Source: an uncultured bacterium (GTDB taxonomy: Bacteria; Hydrogenedentota; Hydrogenedentia; Hydrogenedentales; CAITNO01). Taken from it: 7,989 nucleotides of DNA. Below are positions 1 through 4,938 of the stretch, piece by piece. Both the position numbers and the translations under genes were made by a program. Below the pieces are notes generated by a model. The model had not been told where the DNA came from and did no database searches. It saw nothing but the letters and a program-made list of their open reading frames with translations. Numbering within the stretch: position 1 is the stretch's first letter; every line of letters begins with the position of its first letter. The DNA is taken from the NCBI GenBank assembly GCA_937923585.1, contig CALDSM010000285.1, forward strand, positions 1 to 7,989, given 5' to 3'.

Positions 1-2
1 AG

Positions 3-1073
3 TACAGTTTTGTCGTCTTCCACAACCCGATCTACTTCACGGGATATTTCGGTCCGGAAGACGCCCGCAAGGAGGACGGCGCGTCGTTCAGGAACATCCG
101 CGCGATTCTGGACAAGTACAACGTGCCGGTCCATCTTGTCGGACATACCCATATTTACGAGCGTTCATGGCCAATCCGCGACAACAGGCGTGACGACGCG
201 CACGGCACCACTTATATCGTTCAGGGCGGCGACATCAATGCCAATTACCCCGACTGGTGGTCCGCCGTGACTGACAACCCCGAAACCCAAAGCAAACCCA
301 CGTATACGGTGTTCTTCTGCCGGGATGACCGGATAGAACACCGCACCTTCGCCGTGGACACGGCGGCAAAGGGCTTCATCGAGGTGGACCATCAGATTAT
401 CTGGCGCGACGAGGCGGTGCCGAAGGCGGCGCTGGCGGCGCTGGAAGGCAGGACGGGCGCGGAACTCGTTGCGGCCATTGAAGAACTCGGCGCGATGGTG
501 TACACCCCCGCGGCGCAGAAACTGGCCGGATATCTCACCAATCCCGATCCGGCCGTAAAACGCGCCGCGGCCACGGCCGTGCGCCGCACCGGCAGCCCCG
601 ATGCGGCGGATGCCTGCATGAAGGGGCTGGAGGACAACGACCCGCAGGTGGTTCGCGAACTGGCTCGCGCCCTCGAGATCATGCTGCCGGAGCGCCTCGC
701 GAAGGATGCGGCCAAGAAGGTGGGCGATGAACGGCTGGACGCCAAGGCGCGCGTGTCCCTGGTCGGCGCACTCCAATTCCATGCCCCCGCCAAGCTTTCC
801 AAGAAGACCTTCTTCACGCTGCTGAAGGGAAACACCCCCAAGGAGGTGCGCAACCGTGCCGCGTACGGATTGGCCTCTGTGGCGGAGAGAAAGGATATCC
901 GGACACTGGTGAGACTGTTTGAGAAAGAATCTGAACCCTACGTGACGGTTCGTCTGGCGGTCGCCCTGAACAAGGTGACCGGAAAATCCAACAAGATAGA
1001 CGGAAAGAGCGCGCTCGCGCAGTCATCCCCCGGCCAGCGCCGGGAGTTTGTGGAAAAGTGGCTGGAGAAATAG
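3..1073 (+). CDS. Metallophosphoesterase (purple acid phosphatase-like) with C-terminal HEAT-like repeats, 5'-truncated
   Basis: The frame is open from the left edge, so the N-terminus is missing; 356 residues remain before TAG. A GTG at 123 is not the start, because conserved family sequence continues upstream of it. Seen: FVVFHNPIY (residues 3-11) matches the H-x-P-x-Y metal-ligand block of calcineurin-like and purple acid phosphatases, and GHTHIYERS (48-56) is the GHxH metal-binding block with the YERS tail typical of purple acid phosphatases. The domain closes around YIVQGGD (71-77). From about 140 to 325 the chain is helical, Ala/Leu-rich and repetitive (for example NPDPAVKRAAATAVRRTGSPDA, 180-201 split as repeat units), resembling HEAT/PBS-lyase repeats. 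Known for the family: hydrolysis of phosphate esters at a two-metal centre, usually outside the cytoplasm. Inferred: the HEAT part is a binding scaffold. The missing front should carry the DxH, GDxx and GNHE metal motifs and any signal peptide. Substrate is unknown. Confidence 0.85.
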   Translation, partial: YSFVVFHNPIYFTGYFGPEDARKEDGASFRNIRAILDKYNVPVHLVGHTHIYERSWPIRDNRRDDAHGTTYIVQGGDINANYPDWWSAVTDNPETQSKPTYTVFFCRDDRIEHRTFAVDTAAKGFIEVDHQIIWRDEAVPKAALAALEGRTGAELVAAIEELGAMVYTPAAQKLAGYLTNPDPAVKRAAATAVRRTGSPDAADACMKGLEDNDPQVVRELARALEIMLPERLAKDAAKKVGDERLDAKARVSLVGALQFHAPAKLSKKTFFTLLKGNTPKEVRNRAAYGLASVAERKDIRTLVRLFEKESEPYVTVRLAVALNKVTGKSNKIDGKSALAQSSPGQRREFVEKWLEK

Positions 1074-1773
1074 CGGATCCCGACCCCGTCCGTGGCGCAG
1101 TACAACAACGTTTTTCTCTACGCGTCCCTTGTGATCCTTCCTGAGAGCACCGGCTGTGACGGTGCGGGGATGGAGGCCTTTGGCGCCGCAGGATACGGGC
1201 ATACGTTTCTGCCGGAGCCGAACCAAGGCGGTTCAGTTGACTTGCGGGTGCCAAACACGGAAGTCCTGAAACTTGCGGCCGGTTGCACCACTGGTCCTGC
1301 AAATTGGCCGAGAGTGAAATCCGGCAGTTTCAGTAATGCCTTGCACTCCGTTTGCACAAAGGGCGATAAGAGCGTTTACTGGTGCCGCAGCCCGCAGCCC
1401 ACTGCCTGTGAGCGATGCGGGTTCACAATTGGCTGTTCGGGTTCTCTCTGAAAACACTGCGGGGCAACCTGCAACTTAAGCTGTGCAATCAAGATTCGAA
1501 GACCGTGCATTACGATCACAGCCAGTCTGGATACAAGTGTGTTTACCACGTCGTACGAAAGCCGCGATGGGCAGTTGACCATCGAGTGCGGCAGGCAACG
1601 GGCTCAAGGGCAGATTAACCGATCTGTTCCTCATGGGTCCCGCCTTGGGCAACCTGACGGCGGTGGCAGGACGTAAACCATGAGAAGAGGAAGGCCGTGG
1701 ACCCGGTTTCCGCGATTTGCGGCCGCACAAGGAAAGCAACACGTCCCTTGATTTCCCAGAATAAGGCGGACTT
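1074..1773. other. 700-base region without a convincing gene, lower GC
   Basis: Open frames exist on both strands (the longest starts at GTG 1092 and ends at 1451), but none has a recognisable motif, a good ribosome binding site or GC-rich third positions like the neighbours. Hand counts give 57% GC at 1081-1140, 50% at 1321-1380 and 48% at 1501-1560, against 68% at 6001-6060. It separates two same-strand genes and so probably holds the 3' end of the phosphatase transcript and the promoter of the next gene. I found no clear sigma-70 promoter, strong terminator, tRNA or repeat here. It may be the decayed remnant of a gene, but nothing in it allows naming one. Confidence 0.5.
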
Positions 1774-2151
1774 ATGGACCCATTTCTAAACATCTTATTC
1801 TTCGTGTTTCACACGGCCTTCATCCTGTTTGTGCTGTTTGGATGGATTTGGGGGAAGGCTCGGAACGTCCATCTCGCGGCGCTGGTGCTGACGGCCCTTT
1901 CATGGTTCGGTCTGGGTCTCTTTTACGGCTTCGGCTACTGTTTCTGCACCGACTGGCACTGGATTGTTCGGCAGCGGCTCGGCTGCCCCGAAATGCCGCG
2001 TTCTTACATCAAATTCCTGATTCAAGCTGCCACGGGCTGGGACCTCAACAATGACCTGGTGGATGCGGTGACAGTGGCGGCGTTTCTGGGCGTCTTCACG
2101 CTGGCTGTCTGTTTGGCCGTCGCAAAGAGAAGAAGAGGCAGTCCTTCTTGA
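1774..2151 (+). CDS. Small integral membrane protein, DUF2784-like
   Basis: 125 residues. The start is ATG, with AAGGCGGA at 1763-1770 as a plausible Shine-Dalgarno. Three hydrophobic segments are visible at about residues 5-25, 32-53 and 97-117, and the tail KRRRGSPS is positively charged, suggesting a cytoplasmic C-terminus. The conserved-looking core is FHTAFILFVLFGW (12-24), LTALSWFGLG (39-48), GFGYCFCTDWHW (52-63) and SYIKFLI (77-83). This order (N-terminal FHxxFILFVLFG helix, then a GxxC(P/F)xT block, then a helix before a final membrane segment) is the layout I know from DUF2784 (PF10861) proteins. Function is unknown. C56, C58, D60 and H62 lie close together and could bind a metal or haem, but that is speculation. 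The gene is convergent with larE, and its first half is at about 50% GC, lower than most of the window. Confidence 0.75.
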   Translation: MDPFLNILFFVFHTAFILFVLFGWIWGKARNVHLAALVLTALSWFGLGLFYGFGYCFCTDWHWIVRQRLGCPEMPRSYIKFLIQAATGWDLNNDLVDAVTVAAFLGVFTLAVCLAVAKRRRGSPS

Positions 2152-2246
2152 GGGTACGCCGCCGTCACGGTCCAATTGCCGATTCGCCCCGTCGCGAACC
2201 AGAACACCAGCAGTCGAAACCGGCCCTTTTTACCCTTGTGGCTGCG

Positions 2247-2265
2247 CAAAGCCCGCCGGGCTTTG
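2247..2265. terminator. Perfect 9-bp palindromic hairpin between convergent genes
   Basis: Arms CAAAGCCCG and CGGGCTTTG match perfectly around a single central C, giving a GC-rich hairpin with a 3-base loop once the innermost pair opens. It lies 95 bases after the DUF2784-like gene and 99 bases beyond the end of larE, a sensible place for a two-way terminator. No T-tract follows on either strand, so a standard intrinsic terminator is not shown; it could instead be an RNA 3'-end structure. Confidence 0.35.
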
Positions 2266-2308
2266 TGAAGCATTCTTGCGACAAGCATGAATCCGCATCC
2301 TCACGGCG

Positions 2309-2343
2309 CTTGCGCACCGCTGCCTGCGTCTCCCATGCGCAAG
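2309..2343 (-). terminator. Inverted repeat just beyond the larE stop
   Basis: Arms CTTGCGCA (2309-2316) and TGCGCAAG (2336-2343) are perfect complements with a 19-base spacer. On the minus strand the hairpin begins 21 bases after the larE stop codon, so it could protect or end the larE transcript. No U-tract follows and the loop is long, so this is only a candidate. Confidence 0.25.
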
Positions 2344-2364
2344 AGAGCCGGGGGCACTCGTTCC

Positions 2365-3174
2365 CTATGCGGTGCTGCCGGTGCGGTAGCCGGCCAGATC
2401 GAGGCTTACGTGCCGGTAGCCGAGCGCGCGCAGACGCTGCACCACCTCCAGGCGCACCGCCGGATCAACGATTCGCGCGAAGTCGGCGGACTCAATTTCG
2501 ATGCGGCACAGGTCGCCGTGGTGCCGCACGCGGTACTGGCGGAATCCCATGGAACGCAGCACCTCTTCGGCTTCCTCGACAAGGCGCACGTCCTCCGGCG
2601 TCAGCCGGGTGCCCTTGGGAAAGCGCGAGGCCAGGCACGCGAAGGAGGGCTTGTCCCAGGTGGGCAGATGCCGCAGCCTGCTCAGCTCACGCACCTCCTC
2701 CTTGACCAGCCCCGCATCGGCCAGCGGTGTCACCGCGCCGCGTTCATGGGCGGCGCGCACGCCGACCCGCGTGGTGTCCTGCGCGTCGTCGGCCAGTTCG
2801 CCGTGCGCCATGTGCGCGATGCCGTGCTCGCCCGCATACCGCTCGATGGTCTCAAACAACTGGCCCTTGCAGTAATAGCAGCGCATGCCGTCGTTGCGCA
2901 GGTAGGCTTCGTTCTCAAACTCGGTCGTCTGCACCACCTCGATGTGCCAGCCGCGGTCGCGCGCGAGCCGCAGCGCAGCGCCCAATTCACCCCGCGGAAT
3001 GCTCGGCGAGTCGGCGATGACCAGGTGCGCCGCCTCGCCCAGTGTCTCCGCCGCCACGTCGGCGAGGTAGGTCGAGTCCACGCCGCCCGAGTAGGCGACA
3101 ACGAGCGAGCCGTACCCGCGCAGGATCTCCTTCAGCGCTTCTTCCTTCAGCAATGTTTCCGGGGCAATGGCCAT
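2365..3174 (-). CDS. larE: LarE-type ATP-dependent sulfur transferase (PP-loop)
   Basis: 269 residues, close to the usual LarE length. The PP-loop motif SGGVDST (29-35) binds ATP for adenylation of the substrate carboxylate. WDKPSFACLASRFPKGTRLT (173-192) is the hallmark LarE block; C180 aligns with the sulfur-donating cysteine (Cys176) of Lactobacillus plantarum LarE. A second motif, R-C-Y-Y-C-K with C99 and C102, gives three cysteines in total. Known: LarE converts the two carboxylates of the P2CMN precursor to thiocarboxylates for the nickel-pincer cofactor of lactate racemase-type enzymes. The L. plantarum enzyme sacrifices its own cysteine sulfur, whereas three-cysteine homologues are reported to bind a [4Fe-4S] cluster; assigning this protein to that class is inference. 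The start is ATG at 3174, with AAGGA about a dozen bases upstream; an overlapping ATG seven bases earlier is out of frame. No larA, larB or larC is present in the window. It follows mtaB on the same strand after 146 bases that contain a large inverted repeat. Confidence 0.88.
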   Translation of the reverse strand: MAIAPETLLKEEALKEILRGYGSLVVAYSGGVDSTYLADVAAETLGEAAHLVIADSPSIPRGELGAALRLARDRGWHIEVVQTTEFENEAYLRNDGMRCYYCKGQLFETIERYAGEHGIAHMAHGELADDAQDTTRVGVRAAHERGAVTPLADAGLVKEEVRELSRLRHLPTWDKPSFACLASRFPKGTRLTPEDVRLVEEAEEVLRSMGFRQYRVRHHGDLCRIEIESADFARIVDPAVRLEVVQRLRALGYRHVSLDLAGYRTGSTA

Positions 3175-3204
3175 GATGCATGTGTCCTTGTCACAGGGGA
3201 AGCA

Positions 3205-3289
3205 CCGTCATTGCGAGCGCAGCGAAGCAATCTCGTGTTACCGGAGCGCCGGCGAGCAAGAGATTGCTTCGCTGCGCTCGCAATGACGG
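3205..3289. repeat. Perfect 30-bp inverted repeat element (widespread ATTGCGAG-type repeat)
   Basis: Left arm 3205-3234 and right arm 3260-3289 are perfect reverse complements over 30 bases, with a 25-base spacer that itself holds CCGG...CCGG (3241-3252). The core reads GTCATTGCGAGCGCAGCGAA and continues GCAATCTC. This sequence belongs to an intergenic repeat seen in many unrelated bacteria; its chance translations give familiar false peptides such as SLRAQRSNL and RDCFAALAMT. It fills most of the mtaB-larE gap, beginning 31 bases after the mtaB stop and ending 30 bases before the larE start. On RNA it would fold into a very stable hairpin that could stabilise the upstream message or reduce read-through into larE. 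It is probably a non-autonomous mobile or REP-like element. No transposase and no clear target duplication are visible. Confidence 0.9.
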
Positions 3290-3320
3290 ACTCCTTGGTC
3301 TTCAGCGGTTCAAGTATGTT

Positions 3321-4616
3321 CTAGTCTGCCAACGTTCCAGTCAGCAATTCTCCGTCAATTCCGTCAACAGCCACCCGGCACAGCCGGTTGGTCAGGTCTT
3401 CACCGGAACGTGCGGCAACTTCCAGGTAATTCCCGGTGTGGCCGCGCCATGCGCCGCCGTGGCGGTCCTCGAACAGCACTTCCAGCGTGCAGCCCAGGTG
3501 GCGTTCCTGAAAGGTGCGCAGTTTCGACGCGCCCAGTTCGCGCAGGCGCTCGCTGCGGGCCGAAGCGGCGGCGGAGTCCGTTTTCTCCGGCAGGCGCGAC
3601 GCCGCCGAGCCGCGCCGTTCAGAATACTTGAACACATGCGTGAAACACACGGCGCTGTCGCGCAGCAGCGCAAATGTGTCCCCGAAATCGGCGTCCGTCT
3701 CGCCGGGGAAACCGACCAGGATGTCCGCGCCGATGCCGAGGCCGGGCACGGCTTCCGCTGCGCGGTTGACCGCCGCGAGATAGTCCGCCCGGGTATAGTT
3801 GCGGCGCATGGCCGCCAGGATGCGGTCGGACCCGGACTGCATCGGCACATGCAGATGCGGCACCAGCCGATGATTCGGATCCGCCATACGCGTCAGAATT
3901 CCCTCGGGTATCGTGGTCAATTCAACCGAAGCCAGGCGCACCCGCACGAGGTCATCAATCCCGTTGAGGGCATCCACCACGTCGAGCAGCGTCTTCTGCT
4001 CAAAAGCGTAATCACCAACATTGACGCCCGACAGCACAATCTCCATGGCACCCCGCCCTACGAGACACCGCGCCTCGGCAACCAGGTCGTCCAATTCGCG
4101 CGACCGCGACCGGCCGCGCGCGAAGGGAATGGCGCAGAAGCTGCACATGAAATCGCAGCCGTCCTGAATCTTGAGGTTCATGCGCCGCGCGACGGGCGGT
4201 GCGTCGGCCACCCACGGGACGGTGAACGGTTCCCGGCCACCGCGCGCGCACACCTGCTTTGGCCCGCCCGCATCCAGCGCGGCCAGATGCCGCGCCAAGT
4301 CCAGCTTGTCGCGGTTGCCCAGGATCAGGTCCACGCCGGGAATGCGCGCCAGCGCATCCGCGCCTGTTTCCGCATAGCACCCGATGACCACCGTCCGCGC
4401 GCCCGGATTGGCCCGGATGAAGTGGCGGGTCATCTGCCGCGATTTTGCGTCCGCCTCCCGCGTCACCGTGCAGGTGTGGATGATGCCCAAATCAGCCGCT
4501 TCGCCCCACGGTGCGATGACATAGCCCGCCGCCGCGAGCTGATCCGCGATCAGCCCGCTTTCCGCCTGGTTCAGACGGCAGCCCAGGGTATGTATGGTGG
4601 CGCGTTTGATGTGCAT
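3321..4616 (-). CDS. mtaB: tRNA t6A37 methylthiotransferase MtaB (radical SAM)
   Basis: 431 residues, full length for the family. The N-terminal methylthiotransferase domain starts with TLGCRLNQAES (10-20), the MtaB version of the motif, and supplies the auxiliary-cluster cysteines C13, C49 and C80. The radical SAM domain follows, with CDFMCSFC (C154, C158, C161) binding the SAM-coordinating [4Fe-4S] cluster, then LSGVNVGDY (195-203), VPMQSGSD (257-264) and ILVGFPGETDADF (299-311). The last 60 or so residues fit the TRAM RNA-binding domain. Known reaction: attachment of a methylthio group to C2 of t6A37, giving ms2t6A in tRNAs that read ANN codons; the enzyme is cytoplasmic. MtaB is preferred over MiaB or RimO because of the TLGCRLNQ motif and YSERRGSAA (331-339), the equivalent of the FPYSxRxGTxA stretch. 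The start is ATG at 4616, with a G-rich GAGGGGG upstream at longer than ideal spacing. It is divergent from the GH95-like gene and upstream of larE. Confidence 0.93.
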   Translation of the reverse strand: MHIKRATIHTLGCRLNQAESGLIADQLAAAGYVIAPWGEAADLGIIHTCTVTREADAKSRQMTRHFIRANPGARTVVIGCYAETGADALARIPGVDLILGNRDKLDLARHLAALDAGGPKQVCARGGREPFTVPWVADAPPVARRMNLKIQDGCDFMCSFCAIPFARGRSRSRELDDLVAEARCLVGRGAMEIVLSGVNVGDYAFEQKTLLDVVDALNGIDDLVRVRLASVELTTIPEGILTRMADPNHRLVPHLHVPMQSGSDRILAAMRRNYTRADYLAAVNRAAEAVPGLGIGADILVGFPGETDADFGDTFALLRDSAVCFTHVFKYSERRGSAASRLPEKTDSAAASARSERLRELGASKLRTFQERHLGCTLEVLFEDRHGGAWRGHTGNYLEVAARSGEDLTNRLCRVAVDGIDGELLTGTLAD

Positions 4617-4722
4617 GTGTTGCCGGCCCCCTCGCCCCGTCCGTAGCCCCTATTTTACCGCATCTCGGCCGGTGCGTTCCCCTCTGCTTTGCGCGCCGCG
4701 TGCCGCTTCGCTTGGTGTGCTC

Positions 4723-4754
4723 GTTGTGGCGTGGTCCGGAGACCATGCCACAAC
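4723..4754. repeat. 14-bp-arm hairpin in divergent intergenic region
   Basis: Arms GTTGTGGCGTGGTC (4723-4736) and GACCATGCCACAAC (4741-4754) pair with only one non-Watson-Crick (G-T) position and leave a CGGA tetraloop. It sits between divergent mtaB and the GH95-like gene and so is not placed as a terminator of either. It resembles recurrent intergenic repeats of GC-rich environmental bacteria. It lies 15 bases from the next, larger inverted repeat and may be part of one composite element. Confidence 0.75.
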
Positions 4755-4769
4755 CGGCGGCCCGGTTCT

Positions 4770-4858
4770 CGTATCGCAGGCGTACCCCTGCCTCGGCTTC
4801 TTCCATCGTCGTCTTGGGCCGCAGGCAAGAACGAGGCAGGCGGGACGCCTGCGATACG
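4770..4858. repeat. Long imperfect inverted repeat (GTATCGCAGGCGT type)
   Basis: Outer arms CGTATCGCAGGCGT (4770-4783) and ACGCCTGCGATACG (4845-4858) are perfect 14-base complements. After a small asymmetric bulge, CCTGCCTCG (4787-4795) pairs with CGAGGCAGG (4832-4840), and TTCTT with AAGAA extends the stem inwards. The whole 89 bases fold as one long hairpin. The sequence type is familiar to me as an intergenic repeat whose chance translations look like IAGVPPAS and AGGTPAIR, common in Planctomycetes- and Lentisphaerae-like genomes. That family link is from memory. No transposase is nearby. Confidence 0.8.
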
Positions 4859-4882
4859 GTGCCGACGTAAGGATGCACTGTT

Positions 4883-4911
4883 TTGCGCCGTTCTCCGGTA
4901 TTGTGGATACT
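4883..4911 (+). promoter_or_regulatory. Weak candidate promoter for the GH95-like gene
   Basis: TTGCGC (3 of 6 to the -35 consensus) and GATACT (4 of 6 to the -10 consensus) are separated by 17 bases, and the predicted start would leave a leader of about 20 bases before ATG 4939. The spacing and position are good and the hexamers poor, so this may be chance. It lies downstream of the two hairpin repeats, which would therefore not be in the message. Confidence 0.2.
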
Positions 4912-4938
4912 TTGGGGCACAATCCGGAGAAACCCACA

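Noticed and set aside
1147..1165. GCACCG/CGGTGC hairpin 73 bases after the phosphatase stop
   Set aside because: Only six pairs with a seven-base loop and no T-tract; expected by chance in GC-rich DNA.
1092..1451. Open frame of 119 codons starting at GTG, downstream of the phosphatase
   Set aside because: No recognisable motif, atypical composition with many Cys and Gly, no convincing ribosome binding site, and competing frames on the other strand.
2287..3324. Plus-strand open frame (345 codons) opposite larE
   Set aside because: Antisense shadow of larE; its end translates the intergenic repeat (SLRAQRSNL, RDCFAALAMT).
3180..4646. Long plus-strand open frame (488 codons) opposite mtaB
   Set aside because: It is longer than mtaB only because GC-rich DNA lacks stop codons in the antisense frame; it has no family motif and begins inside the inverted repeat, giving the well-known false peptide VIASAAKQS.
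3205..4858. Possible CRISPR array from the repeated hairpins
   Set aside because: The repeats are inverted pairs of different sequence, not regularly spaced direct repeats, and no cas gene is present.
4594..4938. Upstream extension of the GH95-like gene to an ATG at 4594
   Set aside because: The extension overlaps the mtaB start and runs through two hairpin repeats; ATG 4939 has a good ribosome binding site and a leader peptide.
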